Program-made: the position numbers and the translations under genes | Notes under the pieces: model-generated | What the model was told of the DNA's origin: nothing | The model's database searches: none | The model's input: only the letters and a program-made list of their open reading frames with translations | Assembly: GCA_013399305.1 (NCBI GenBank) | Contig: VXAI01000038.1 | Location: forward strand, 5,604,751 to 5,668,750 | DNA from: Rostratula benghalensis | Lineage: Eukaryota; Chordata; Aves; Charadriiformes; Rostratulidae | DNA: 64,000 bases | Direction: 5' to 3' | Part shown: one piece after another, positions 21,837 through 36,840 of the stretch | Numbering within the stretch: position 1 is the stretch's first letter | How the letters are laid out: every line of letters begins with the position of its first letter

Positions 21837-24800
21837 GAAAAAAAGCAGTGCATTCATCCTCTATAACATGGCCTAAAATACCACAAAAGCAGTTCAATCC
21901 CCAAAGAAGTAAGGCAGTCTATGTTCCAGGGATCTCTACCAGCAAAAAGGAGGTTTGTGTCTTGATGCATCATCCCCAAAGAAAATTCTCTGGCAAAGGC
22001 TGGAAAGGAAATGGCTCACGTTTTCCACTGTCTCCTTCCCACAGAGTAACTCAAAATCTGCCTTGACTCTTGTGACATCCTCTACATGCCCTGGTCCTCC
22101 AACTACTTGAGAACCTGGCTGGGTCTTCCCAGAAGCATGTCACAACTCTTGGGCATCTCACCACTCAGCTCTCAGTCTTGAGAATGTCTTGGATAAGTTA
22201 TCATGAACCAGGCCTTCCTTCTTTTGTTGGATTTATTTCTTCTCCTATTATACTCCCTGTTGAGTAGACAACACCCTGTTTTCAGGTAAGTCCTCAGAGT
22301 TCTCAGGAAGTTCAAGAGAAGAGCAAGCCCTGGACAGGTGTCCAGACTGGTCCACCAAAAATGAGCAGTGAGCTGGCCCACCACCACAGCTTTATGGTCT
22401 CTGGAAAGGAGGCTTTGAAAAAACAAAGTTTACTTGTTTGCAGGTCTTGGTCTTCAAAGCAAAATTGAACAGAACTTAAACACAAATAGATACAACCTTG
22501 GAGACAAGGAGATGGAAAAAACATCACCTGAGTTCTAGGAGCCAACTGGCAGCTTGAGTGATTTCCCTGATTAGGCTAAAGAACTGAGGACTAAGTGGAG
22601 CAATCTGTTTACATACATTTGTCTTCTGGAACTGACTTATTTTAAAAGAATGAGGATCACCAGGATGTGCTCTTGCCCAGTGCTGTAACTGCTGGAACCT
22701 GCTTTTACGTCTATCTGGTACTCAGCAGGAGCAGTGACCCAATACTCCCACAGGGAGGGTGTTTGAGCTGTGAAAGTCACATAGTGAATGAACAACCAGA
22801 TTCTAGGTGCATTAAAGCTTTGGAGTCATGGGGAAAGCAAGGAAAATTGTCTGTATCTACAGTTAGGTAGAAATATTCCATGCCTGTGTACAGAGCCACA
22901 GTCAGAGCCAAGCTATGAGATAAATGCCCAACCCAGAGAGGGGTGACAGAAGACAGATATGACCTCCAAACAGCCATGACACGTCTCCACTGCTCTCATG
23001 CAGGCATGAGTTCACATGCCCGGGGAAGGGAAAGGCCCTGCTTGATTCACTCTCTCTCCTTCACTCTGACCCGCCAACAGGTGAGCTGACAGAGATTTAA
23101 CAGCACCCTGCTCACCTCATCCCATCCCTCACTAGCAGCAAGCAGAGCCCTTTTCTCTCTCCTTCACTCCTCTGAGCTTACAGCAAAGCCAATGTGCAGC
23201 CAAAAGGATTCTCCCTGTAGCCCAGGAATCATATCCTGGGAAGGACTTGAGTCACATAAGGCCATATTAAGCTTTCACCAACTCAGAAGAGAAGAGAATC
23301 TGAATCAATTGCAAAAAGTCACCACAACAGGCAGACCTTTCACCTCTCCACCTTCTATGCACGTGTTTAAAGGCAGTTTGGCCTCCAGTTATTTGATACC
23401 TCCTGAGGGATACAAGCACAAGAGATGAAGTTGTCTCTTTGCATGTCACTTTGCAAATGTGAGCCCAGCAGTTCACAGCACAAATGGCTTTTGTTTTCCC
23501 ATGGGATGCGGAGGAACCCATTGCCTTGCTACACTTTTCAACGTGCCTCAAGTTGGGGTTTTCATTTTGATTTTTTTTTTTTCTTTTAAATAATAATAAC
23601 CTGCCCTGCAATGGATTAACACCCAAGCAGACAGAGACTCCCTGAAATCTTCATCTCCACAGGGTTCCTGTCCATCAGATGAAAAAGCTTGCATTTAGGC
23701 AGCTTAAAATGTTCTGACCTTTGGGAGGCAGAGGCTGCTGCTCAGGGGACATATGATGACAAGTCCTAAGTTAACAGATGGGGCAAGATAGTCAGTTCAG
23801 ACCCTGACTGGGGTTCAGCCCCATGACTGCCAGAGACCAGGGAGTCACATCATTGATGATTCACCACAGCAGAGCGAGGGCAAAATAAATAGTGGAAAGA
23901 CTGAACTCGGTAAGAAGAGGAGCACATTTCTTATCTTCATTGTAGATGCCCTCTGCTCCAAGGCAATAGTCTATCAACACTCATTTATACTACCTGACAA
24001 CAGGTCCTAGACACATGGCCAAGCAAATAGGACCAAACGTTTTGCTGCAGCATTTTTCATATCTGAGAGAGTAAAAATGCTCTTTCCCAAGCAGTGAACA
24101 GCTCGTACTGGCAGCTGTACCCACTATTGCAGTGGGATCTGGAGCAGGTAACACTCACCACATCTCTCAGCATCGCAGCCCTGTTCCCAAGATGGCATTC
24201 CCAGAACAGATATCTACCTAGGACTCTGGGACCATTTCTACACTTCTCTAAAAGAAGCTCCAGGAATTTTAACTCACCGAGAGGACAGCAAAAGCCGTTA
24301 GATTTCTACCTACAGTCAATATGCTTTATTGACTGTATGGTTTATAGACACAACAGCATGATTGTTCTATAAGGAAACAGCTCTGTCAATATGACTCACA
24401 GTGCCCTATTAACCCTTACACACCTAATCTGGTCCCCTGCCTCCTACACAGGTCTGGTTTTGCCGCAGTCCTGTCTCTCAAGACACCGCAATACCCTCTT
24501 CCCAACTTCCTTACTCACAACCTCTGAGCGTGGCTGTCTTAAGAAATACCAACCTTGGAGACAGATTGAATTTTGCCAGCCTGATGCTGAGGGTCAGCCC
24601 TTGGGAGTCCTGCAAAGCCCCTGGTGCTTCAGCTGCCAGCCCTGCCCTTCTATGCAGCTGGTGTGGGCTAAAGTTGGCCAGTTCATTTTACCCAGACTGG
24701 GAAATCTGCTGCTTTCTAGGGTACCTGCTCACGTTTGCCAACCCCAAGAGCCAGTTCTGCCCCAGGGTATCCCAGACTTGGACTGTTTTAACAGCCTTCC

Positions 24801-27800
24801 ACAGCCTCTTCCAGATTTTCACTAGCTGCCACTCTGCACAGAGACACTGAAGCTAAGGAAAGGCTGTGCTGAAAGACACCAAAATATTGATTTTTACAGC
24901 CCAGCTCTTTGTCAAGGGCATTTTCATCTGTGCAGATTCCTCAAGACACACTAATAAAAGCCAAGTGAAACATGGCAGAAGTGCGTGATGACCCTACCTC
25001 CCTGGGGGGGTCTCAGCACACGCAGACAAATGGTGGAGCTGCTCCTCTGCCTGTGCACCCTCTAACATATTTCAGAGAGTATATATATTTCCCACTTGCT
25101 CCACAGCTGCCGTAAAGGAACATGCTATTAATTTGCAGAAGCTGGAGTCAGGCTTAAAAATTCCATTAATTAAGTGTTGGCGGAGGTGTTTGGAAAGACG
25201 TTCTGATAAATATAGTGCTATAAAGTCTTTCTCAGTTTCTAGGGAAACAAGTTGAGCAATATGAAAAGTACCCAGGCTGATAACAGCTACCACTCCTGCT
25301 GCGCTGTGCCTGGGCTGTACGCAGGACCTGGCAGAGAGAACTTCTTTTGCAGGGTTCTTTTGGCTACCTGGGATTTTCAGTTGGTAGCACAAAAATATGA
25401 GAGCAAACCACCACACCATGTCTTGCTTCTCTGTGCCCTCCTGCTTAGCCCTTCTTCTTGCAGATGGGAAAAGCTCTGCAAAATCTATGGTAGGTGGTGC
25501 CCCTGCTGTACCCAACCACCCCGGCACCCCAGGATGCTGTGGTTAAACCCTACGAACCCAGCAACTGGCCTTCTTTCAAAGGGCTACTCCTAAAATGGTT
25601 CATTTTGTTCAACAACACAGCTTGCATATGGTTGTATCTACAGCTGATGTAAATGCATACTGTGAAGTTTTGCCCCACAAGGGATCTGTAGGGCTTTGCT
25701 TTGTTCTTTTCTGGCACTGTGTGTTCTGCTTGTCATTATCCTTAGGAGAAATTGCACTCATCCACATCAGCTCAGCAAGTGGAACAGGACATTATATCAC
25801 TTGTATACCAAGGGATTAAAACCACTCAGCTCTCATCTACAGGCTCCTCTGGTCACTGCACCTTTGCTGGCTGGGGGACAGAGGCAGACGAGATGGGGCT
25901 CTTGTAGAAAATCTTCTCAATCAGTATGTCTGTCTCCACAGAAATGTGTGAACAAATATCCTTCCGGATGGATGCAGCGGGTCTTACAGAAGGATTAGAA
26001 TTGATCTTCCCTTAGAAAGGGGACTAGGAAAAGAAGAGTGTTCTACACTAATTCTGGTCAGGTAAATGACATTTTAGCCTTGTATTTCTCACTTAAACAG
26101 AAATGTGATCGAAGAGGTTGAGATAAACAATGATTTAATAACTCCAAGTGTAGAAACTGGAGAGGTTTTGAAAAGAGCTTGTGTATATATAAGAATAAAC
26201 ACTTATATCGCAACCTGCTGGACGAATCTTAAGCTGTTTGCTTTCCACGAATCCCCACTAGCAGGGCACTTGGAACACACACTTTTCTAAAACCTTTTCA
26301 TTTTCCAGTTTGGGTCATTAAATGAGACATGTATTTTGTTCCAACCACTCAGCACAGCCTTCCCCCTTGCCCAAACAGCCACTTCTGCTTTCAGCCCAGT
26401 TTTCTGCCTATCCTGCCTCACAGCTTGGTTCTTGGTCCTCTCAATCCTCATTGCTGGCTGCCAGGGTCCTAAAGCAAGGGGAGCACAGGGACTGAGGGCA
26501 TACACTGACTCCTCTCCTAGGACATCCCCTAGCTCCTCCAAGGGGTTCAGGGATGGTGCTCTTCAAGTTCCATACTATTCCAGCACTGGCTATTGCTCCT
26601 GCTTTCCCCCAACACTTGGATGGGAAAGCAAACCCAAGACCTTTTCTGCCTCTTTCTGCAGTCAGCCATCCTGCCAGCAGACCAGACCAGCTTTAGGTAA
26701 TGAACCTGTCTCAGAGCCAGCCACCAACAGCACCACTTCTTGCGGCCTGTGGACGAAGGAACCTTTTGGGGCAACACAGCAAAGCTCCAGAATTGGGATT
26801 AACTCAAACACACAACCTGACTCAAGAGGGTGTATCACTGAGATGGTCTGTTGTCAGATAGAACATTCGATGTGCCTCTGCATGAGGATTTTGGGAGCAG
26901 CAGCTGGGTTAAATAATGGAATATTTTCTTTGCTTCAGAACAAACACAACTAATTCAACCAATTTGATTCCATCTTCCCTCAACGTGCTTCTCATTTCTC
27001 AAAGTCAAGACAAGATTAATGAACCCCACACAGTACTGCTGGAGGGCTCTGCATTTTTCAGGGTACTTCAAGCTACAGAAATACCTTCAAGAACAAACTG
27101 AGAAAACTAAAGCTGATAAAGCCAAGTTTGGAAGCAATTAACATCAATCTAAAACTCAGCTGTTGGTGGGTCTCCGCTTAAAAATAAAAGCAATTACTGT
27201 TGTGACAAAGTCAAATAATACATTGTTTCTCCATAGTTGATTTAGCAAAGGCAGTCTGCTTTCACCAACAGCTACAATAAAACGGCTGATATAAAAGCTA
27301 TTTACTTGCACTGGATGTTCTGGTGATTTTTTTTTTCAATGGCTTATTTCTCAAGAGCACAATGGCCTCTCCTCAACACCCGAGGAGGCAAGAAACCTTT
27401 ATCCAGTGGGAAGTACACAGAACAGCCCTCAGAACTACCCAGTTAAATAGCAGAGGTTTCTCCTTGCTGCCCAAGGGTGTGAGAGGAGCTCTGGCCAGCA
27501 GAACCACGGCTTTGCTTGCCTGAGCCTGCCTGTAAATGCCAGGCAGCTGCTCTTCCAGTCCTCCCCTCCCAGCTATGGACTTGAAGGGCAACAAGGGCTG
27601 CTAGCGCTTGTATGCAACTCCAGTTGTCACGCTGAGGGGAATCAATCAGTCTTGAAGATTTGCTCAAGGTCCTACGAAGAATTTGGTGTGAGAACTGGAA
27701 AACAACCTGGTTCTCAAAGCCCAGAGTACAGCCTCTTGGGTTAAAATGATGACAGAAAAGCAGCTTGAAACACATGCACGTGGTCAATATTTAGTGAGCA

Positions 27801-30800
27801 ACAGTAAGGTGCTTGCTAATGGAAACATCAGGCAGCACACAAAAATCAGTCTGCAGCTTTTGAGAAGTGTTCAGATTGCCTCTTGTTAGTAATTGCAACT
27901 TCTTAACCTGTTGCACTGTTGTCAACCTCACTAGAGCCTGCCTGTGCCAGAAGCTCTATCAAAAAGCCTGAGTCAGTGGTTTTCAGACTGTGTCAGCAGA
28001 GCATCCCCAACCAGTCCATCGAAAGAAGCATTTGAGCACCCTGCAGCTGTAGAGTGGTGGGAGAGTTGCAGACCTGCACCACAAAGAGTCCTCTATGGAG
28101 CCTGGTCAGCTAAAATTGAGCAGCCCAGGAGCTAGAAAAGCTGGGGCTGCCATGCAGCACTCCTAGCAATGGGATGAATGAATGAACAACAAGTGCTGCA
28201 GCTCAAAGAAGGGAAAATGCAGGAGAATGGCCAACCATGCCATCCAGAACCGGTATAGATTTGAATTACCAGCAATGTAAAGGAGTCAGATGTAGCTGCT
28301 GTGAGATAAGGAGGGATTGGTGTGATGATAGGAAGCTTTAATCATCTCCCTACAGATCTTTCCCTGTAGCCAGGAATGAAGTAATGTCTTACCAAAGGTC
28401 TCAGAAGGCTTTAATAGTCTTTGAGAAGGCCATTGCTCACTCCCTGTGCATGGCATTGGCAAGTGCCCAGGAGAAGCAGAGTTCTCCCTCTTTGGGCCTT
28501 TCCAGATTGCTCAGTGAGATCTGCCGATGCCATTCTTGGTACGTGGAAGATCCTCTCACAGTTTTCACGGGCAAAGTTATTGTGCACCTACACGCTCTCT
28601 GCAAGTGCCAACTGCTTGGTTTGTACACAGACAAACAAGAGTCCATTGACTCTCAGGTCGTTTCTGTACACACAAACTATGTCTACTTTACCAGGTAATT
28701 TGGCACAACAGGAGCAGATCAAGACAGGTGGTAGAGGCCCCTACATCACCACTCTGTGCACAACATGCATCTATTTTGGACTAGCCTCCTTGCCTGAACG
28801 TCCTCACCACACCTGACCATAGAAGCTGCAGGGTTTCAACTCACACTTCAAAACCTTCAGTTCTCATTGCAGACTGCAGAGCTCATGGTGCAGAGCTGCT
28901 GGTTTAGTGTCATCCAAGAGGAATGTTGTTCACAAATCCCCTTGTTAAGTGCTATGCGATCTGAACTGACCCACTGCGTGTCGGGGTGACAGGGATTCAA
29001 TCACTGCTTTTCTGTGCTGAAATTCAAGCACAGGCACAGTAAAACAGACAGCACCAAAGCCATCTCTCTGCAGATTTTCCTTTTGCACCCAAAGAGATTC
29101 AGCCTTTTTTTGCTTTCTCTGAGGCTGTCAAAAGCACTGTGTTTGTATGAAAGTAAAATTGTCTAATGCATCAAAAAACAGGAAAAAAAACCCCCAAATT
29201 GCAAACTTTCTTTGAAGGTGTGTGCTAATTTACCAGAACCACGGGCAAATGCCTTGTCCTAAGCAGGCAGGGCAGTCGCCTGCTGGCTCAAACCCTTGTG
29301 CCAGCTCTGGCTCCAAACAGAGCATTCAGAATGCTATATCACAACCTTCAAGCAGAGGTTTGTGCCACCAAGGGTAACCATGAAGCCATTTGGAGGAGCT
29401 CCTGCCCGTTGGCCATAAACAGCCTACAGTTCCCTATGCGCCTGCTGTGCTAGAACCAGGCAGTGGGAAGGACCCCTGTACTCCAGTATTTGTATGAAGT
29501 TGTTTGAATTGAAACTATTTGAAATGAAGCAAGTAAAGAGAACAACTCTTTCTTTCCATAATCTAACCAGTTCAAGGGTTTGAGTCTTCATTCCAGACCA
29601 CTTGACAGTATCTCATTAACCTACTATCTATAATAAATGTGTCCAATAACAATCACCAAGTCACACAAAATTTTTTTTAAAAAAATCTATAAAATATAAA
29701 TCGGAAATATTTGAGAGGTCATTTATTTTTCAGCTCTAGTATTAGAGAAAATTAGGTTTTCCACCCTCCTCAGCTGTGAGCAATACAAGTCCCAACGCAG
29801 ACTGCCTACAATTTCCAGGAATGTCTCTCTACTCTCACACTACAGCCTTTGCAAAATTCATGACCAAGTTTTTCCACAGGACTAAAACATTTGTACAGTT
29901 GAATCCACCTACAATGCTTCAGGTAGCTACAGAGATGTAAAGGCACTCATGGCTTGGCATCCTCTGGGGCACCTCATTGAAACCTGTCGAGGGCAGGGGC
30001 TCTGTGCCCATGGTCATCCCAGCTGGCCAGAGCAGGACAACTCTGGCACTTGTTGCTCTGATCCAAAGAGCATCATGCTGTTTCCACAGGGATCAGCTCA
30101 AAACAGAGTCAACCTGTCCCTCTCCCCACCTATCCTGATGTAGTCCCCAGGGTGTCAAAGCACCCCCGCTTCCCCAAGCTTTGCTTCCCTTCCCATGAGA
30201 GCTTCCCACTGGAGCATCCCTGAGTCCTGCACAGATGGGGAGCAGGGATCTGAGTGCTCTCTGCACAGCTCTGCAAAATCATGGGTGGAAACTCCTTGCT
30301 TCAACAGAAAACATTAAATATTTCACATCTCAAAAAAAAAAAAAGCTGAAATCAGGGGAAATAGGAGAGATGTAAGTGGCTTACTGCTTCCTTATATACA
30401 AGCAAAGCTCTCTAACCCAGAAATTCATGGTTTAGAAAAGCGTGGAGTCAAAATAAAAACATATGCCTACCAGGAAGTCTGTATATGCAAACAGCCACAC
30501 AAAGTGAAGGACTGCATTAGCCCAGCTCAGAAAGAGCCTCTGGGAGCAAAAGAATGAAAGCATTCACGAAGTATAACAAAGTCAGATCTGACCATAGTGT
30601 TTGATCAAAACAGCTGGGGAGCAATGGATCAATATTGATTCAGGAGAGCTTTCAAATTCCCATGGATTTTCATTCATCAGATCCCTAGGATCCCTTGCTT
30701 TTTAACATCTAAAGAGGAAGGCAGACAAAACAGTTCTCCAAATAAGAATTGCCTCCTCAGAGATGCTTCCACTGCCCTGTCGGGGTCAGACCACACAAAC

Positions 30801-33800
30801 CAGCCTTCAGGAGAAAGCAGTCTCCTGAGGTACAATTTTTAAAAAAAATAAAATGATCTTTTCCTGGGCATGTGCAATGGGCATTTTCTGCAGAAGGTTC
30901 ACAGAGGTAAAACAAAGGAGTTACATAAGAACATACTCTGGCTACAACAGATTTTCATTCTATGAATGATAAAATGCATAGTGGGGTGGGGTTTTTCTCC
31001 ATAGTGAGAAATAGAAGATTTTTTTTCCTAGTGTCTTCGAAGGAAGGAAAAGATTGTAGGGAAAATTGCCTGGTGGCAGCACCTTAATTCCCTTTGCAGA
31101 GAAACAGCAGTAGCCTACGCATTTAACCACACTTCTAGTATTGAAAAGGCAAGACAAATTTCATTAGGCAAAGCACATTACCTCTCAGCATTGATTACCA
31201 GGTTATAAATGTGACCTGCTAAGTGTGCATTAAAGCAGCAACCTGGAGGTGCTGGTGACTTTCCCTGACACTTTAGTAGGTGAATGAAGACTAGAGATAT
31301 TCTCTCTGATAGTAGAGCACACTGTGGAGACTCATTATGAACAGAAATCGTCTTTGAAAATGTATCAACTTGCTCTGTGCATGCAACTGGAGAGAGTCAG
31401 TTGTGCCCTGCACAGAGACACGTCCTAACCTGAAAGCTCAAGAGCTAGAAAACTGTGAGGACACGGTCGCACGACAGGATTCCCTTTGAGGTGTAGCACC
31501 CTGTTCCCCCAACTTTTCTGTACTGTGCTTCCTCCTGGTCTCTGTTCAAGTAATTCTTTAGGAAAAGTTTTCCCAGAAGAGTAGAGTACCTACATTTGAT
31601 TTATGGCTATCACAGCAATTTTGTCCAAGATATTTCCCTATTTACATGCCACTTGGGTGTCCAGGCAGGGGAAAGATACAGAATTACTCCCCAAAACAAT
31701 AACCTGAGACATCAAAAAGATATTCCCTGAGCAGATTTTAAGAAAACTCTTTGTGGAAATGTACACTTCTCATTGCAACTGGAATACTGCTTCCTCCTGT
31801 GTCTGGGACAGGAAAGTGAGTTTGGTCAGAAGTTTGATATCTTTGTGTGAAGTGGATTTGGTGGGCCTTAGTTCAGCATCATCAGCAACTTGACCATGCA
31901 AAAGGCTGAGAAACAAAAGGGACAAGTCCTAGTCCTACAGAAAAACCCTGCAGATCACACCTGAGGGAGAATAGCAGAGCTGATGCCAGCTTTGTGTCCT
32001 GGGAACAGCTACAAACAGGATCTCCAGCCTTTCTGAACAATTTAGGTTGGCATCACTCTTCCAGGGTCAAAATGATCCTTACTGAAATTCTTCTCTCACT
32101 GATCCCAGCAGTGCACCCATGGGTTTCAAATGACTTCAGAGATGTCAATTTTTTGCTTGCCCCAGTATAAGGCAGTAGAGATAAGGCTGTAAGTTTTTAG
32201 ACATTGCACCAAAAAGAATAAAACCTAGGATCAGACTTCCAGCAGGCACAGATGTACTTGTGCCTGGTCTTTGATGAGGCCCTGTCCATCCTACTGCAAG
32301 AAAGTCCTTGTCTTGGCTTTGCCACATCTGACATTTACACAAATTATAGGGTGACACTACATCCTCGTGGAAGTTCCAGGAAACGTGAAAACCAGGCTTT
32401 CCTGCATGAGCAGAGACCTTTACCTACAGGCAAAGAGAAAATACCATCCTGCAGCTATGCAAACACACTGCACAGCCACTGACACCCTGTAGCTCACCAG
32501 ATGTGGTACAATAAGAGCTGAGTAGTTTATCCTACCTCACATTAACATCAAGTTCTTCCATCACAGACAACAGGCATAGGTTGCTGGGAGTTCAATGTCC
32601 ATAGAAGAGACCTCGTCCTGCAGTGGAGAGAGTTAGAAAGGACAGCTATACATGAAAGGCTCTCTCACCAGTGCACATTTACCCCACTGAAGACACCCAT
32701 GCACTGCATTTTGCACCTCTGGTCTGGCTTTTCTTGAAAGCAGAAGTTATGTAGACATGTCAAAATTAAGTCATACCATTGCACAGAGGTGTCAAAACAC
32801 AACTTTCTGTTATCTACCTGGACATATTTGTATCTCAGAACATTAAGGTGCACACTTGGAGGCACAAAATGAAGCTGAAGTGGCAGACAACCTTCTGTGG
32901 CTGTGTATACACCACCTATTCATGCACAAGGTAAGAGTAACAGGGTGCTTCAAGGTCCTAGAGGGATGCTGGCTCTACTGAAAATAACAAAAACATTCCC
33001 CCTTTTGTAAGCTTCCAGCTCTTCACCTAGAAGCTAAGATCAATCTTTAATCCGCTCCATAATCATATCTTCTCCTGGGAACTTCTCAGATTTAGATTCC
33101 CAGAGGATTGTTTCCATCACAGCAAGGGAGTAAAACACCGAAGGACTGATGGGCTGGCACAGGGAAAAGGTTCTTCTGGACAAATACTCCATTTCCACAG
33201 GGGTCAGGAGAAGCAGTGTAGGCAGAAGTCATAAGAAACAATGCAAAGGATAGAGATCACTTCTATGACTGCAGACATCTCTTGTCACTCATTGAAAAAT
33301 CCCATTCTGTGTAATGCCTCCCCAAAATAGTAGCAGCTCCTTCCCTCCAATTACCACAAACGAGTGCAGTAGGGAAATAGTTCCAATGAAAACACTGTAC
33401 CAGAAACACCCTGGACCAATCCATCCTGTCCTTCTGCAAGTGAAGCCCCCAATGACCTGAGGAATCCATCTATATGTTTCAAAGACTCTCACAACTGAAA
33501 CAGTCTTATTTCTAGAAAGAAATGCAAGCAACATAAATTACTAATACAGGCACCATTCTTGAAACTTGTTCTCCAAGACTAGCTCTTTATTAAGTTTGTG
33601 AAAATATGTTACAGTTCTGGTGGAGGAGCTGAGCACTGTGATATGTGTCCTCTTCCAGTCTATGCTTACTCCCCAGATTACCTGTTACAGCATCTCTGTG
33701 TGTAAGCTGCACCAGACCTAAGACTTTTCATGGTAGCTTCCAAAATTTTAAACCTACAAACAATATTTCAGAAACAATGAACTGAATAAGTCTTGCAAAA

Positions 33801-36772
33801 CCTGGCTGGGAAAATATAAGTGACAATGCTTGGTACATTAGTTTCTGTTTTTACACAAAATTAAAAAATTGACTTACCACTAAATTAAAATAGGTTTCCT
33901 GTGACACTATATTGTACAGCCTTATGAATACTTAATAGTAGTACTGTAATTACAAAGTACTAAATGATTTGCAGCTCAATAAATAAATGTACTTACTCCC
34001 AGTAACATTAAGTGACATAAATATTAATGGTATTTTTAATTCTATCGAAATTCCATCATGACTCCAAAGAAATGAATGCATCATCTTATTAAAGCCTTTA
34101 TGTGTTTGCTGCTGTTAATCCAGTGGAAAAAAATGGAGTAAGTTTCTGAGCACTTCAGGCTGTTGATTGCCTCTTGTGTTGTGTCTCCAGAGAGCCAGGG
34201 ATAATGCCACCACCATGGTGCTATTAATAATAACTCAAACGCAAACGATGCCATTGTGGTTACTTGGATTCAAAGAAAGATTGTAATAACACTGACTCAG
34301 ATTTCCTAGACACGATGCCAGGTTTGCACTGTGAATGAACACCCACTATCCTGGCCTGGTTCAGTGTTTACCAGAATTAGTACATCAGTAGGTATAGACT
34401 AGACAGTTTCACCAGCAAAACTTACTCCACTCAAAAGGATTTTTTTATCTGAGGGTGGAAACCTTCAGAATTCAGCCACTATTTGTGGCTTAAGTCTTTT
34501 ACTGGTGTTTCTAAGGCCACTCTGGAATCTGGGGTCTTAAAGACTACCACTGGATTCTGCAAATGTAAGGGTTTAGATCTTCTGATCAAGTCACCTCTGC
34601 CTAAGAGCAGGTCACCTCCAACTTTAATTTAGGGACCCAAGCCACCTCTGCTGTGCCCTTGCTCTGGAGTTCTCCCATAGAACAAAACACCTCGCAGGCT
34701 GCTGGCACAGCTGCCTGTCAGAGATGCAGAAAGAATATCCTGGAAGATGGTCTTTGGGGTTGTAAAGATACTAGCAATAGACTTTGAGATCAAACAAATG
34801 GACAAAAATAAACCTAATTATTTCATCTCCAAAAAAGTTTTAAGTAACCACTTAGTTCAAATAATTTGTTTGGCATATAGGTTAGAGTCATTTCAATTCA
34901 TTATGAAGGAAATATGTCAGGATAGGGTAGATATGGTGCTTTGTTTCAGATGGGGACAGGAACCCATTCTTCCCAGTCCTGTCATTTCCAAACAGATAAA
35001 TATGAAACAAACAGAACCTTGATAAACTGCAGTCAAAACACATGAGACCCTGACCCATCTCCTCTGCCCACCAGCACAGGTTGTGAGCACGGGTTAATTC
35101 TGCCATATAGCACCCTGGAAAAGCAAGTTGTCATCTCATTTTACTCTGTCCCCCAGGGTTCCTTCAGTATCAGGTATCTTGAGTAACTTTCTAAACCAAG
35201 CAAAACTCACCAGTTCAGTACAATCAGAAATGTTGTCTTATCTATTAATCAAAATTTAAAATTTACTGTTCCTGCAGTCGCAGCAAGTATGACACTGTAA
35301 AACACAGGAACACTTATTGTTTCCATTAGTATTTTCTTCATTTGTTTTGCACTTGTTTACACAGTAGGAATATCATTTTTGGTAAAAAATTGGAAAAAAT
35401 GAAGGTCTTAAGGATTTTAATAAAAACTAGGAACATACAGACATCCAGCAACATCTCACTGTGCACTCTGGGACAGCCAGCAACCACATTTCTCAAAATA
35501 TAACTCACATACATGTTAGTTTTTCTTATAATTCTTCACATATTCCTAAGCTCTGCAGCCCTCAGAAGACTTTTTAATTAATTTGTAACCTTTTTTTTGT
35601 CCCCACCAGCAACATTTGGGTCTGAATGGGCAACGCATTTACAGCATCACAGTCCACAGCCCTCCAGGGTCGGAAACATCCCATGGCTGCACAGGAGACC
35701 TACTGGATTTTAGGGGCTATTAGTACTTTTGTCTCTCCCCACATGAGGAAGCATATAACGAACAAAGGGCACAAAACCAATGACATTATTTAGCTTTTGT
35801 CAGCTTTTCTGTAATGCATTTTAAAATTGTATGCCCCTTCCTTTTGCTCTCCCCATGACACTGCAGGGGTTAGACTTGTAGTCACTGGAGTCCTAACAAA
35901 GAAAGAAAAACAATGTCAATACCACATAATAAAAAAAGTCACCACAAGTTATTCTGTAAATATACCTGGCTCACATAGAGGGCCTGGTGCTATTCTTCGT
36001 TATTAAAGTGATTACTCATACTCAATTAGGAGGCTGTTCTCTGCCTAGGAAAGATAACATTGACCTCCTAACTCAACCCTTATACCACCCAGCCCATCAC
36101 GTAGATGTTCTCTTCAGCACAAAAGAGCTTTTCTGCCCCTGTGTGTGACAGTGATTACAGACACACAGAGCCACACACACCACTGCAGCCAGGTCATATT
36201 TTTCTGACTGGGAACATCCAACTTCCAACAGCTCACGAGCAGTCCCTGCTCTGCACCATGGGCCAAGGGCAACAGTCCTGCAAACCCATGGGCTCCTGGG
36301 CTCCAAAGCCTTTCCATCCTGGGCTTGCTGAAAGCAGCCCCACTCACAACCTGTCGGGGAGCTCAAGTGTGGCTCTGGCTTAGACACGAGTCCGAACCAC
36401 TGGGCAGTCAGGAGAGTTGTGCTGAGCCTTCACACTCCAGATACATCTCAAAATGAGTTTTCTGGTACGTATCTCCCTCAGGGACTGCAGCGAAAAGAGC
36501 TCATCACAGCAATCTACATAAGGATTTTGCTTACCATGAAGGGCTAAATTCAGGCAGTGAAGTGAAATGGTTTCAGTCTTTCAGGTGTCAGCACAAAATC
36601 GATTTTGATAACACCTAGAAAACGGAAGAAAAACTTTTCACAGAATTTGTATGTAAAAATTGCAGTTTGGGGTCATCTTGTTTGCTTTATTTTTCCACAC
36701 ATTACACATTGTCTGTACCATCATGCTGCCACAGATACCTCTAAAATAACTGAAACTTTCTACATTAGAATT

Positions 36773-36840
36773 AAAAAAAAAAAAAAAAAAATCAAACATG
36801 GAACTCAAAGAAAGAAAACAAACCAACCAACCAAACCAAA
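36773..36840 (+). repeat. A19 tract followed by an (AACC)n tract
   Basis: Nineteen A at 36773-36791, then, after about 27 bases, AACC-type repeats at roughly 36819-36840. Confidence 0.85.

Noticed and set aside
23811..23825. GGGGTTCAGCCCC resembling a tRNA T-arm
   Set aside because: No matching acceptor, D-arm or anticodon arm at the right spacing.
36690..36720. ATG-M-V-Q-T-M-C with a nearby GT as an alternative HTR4 start exon
   Set aside because: Its peptide does not resemble the 5-HT4 N-terminus and the donor is weaker than the one at 17703-17698.
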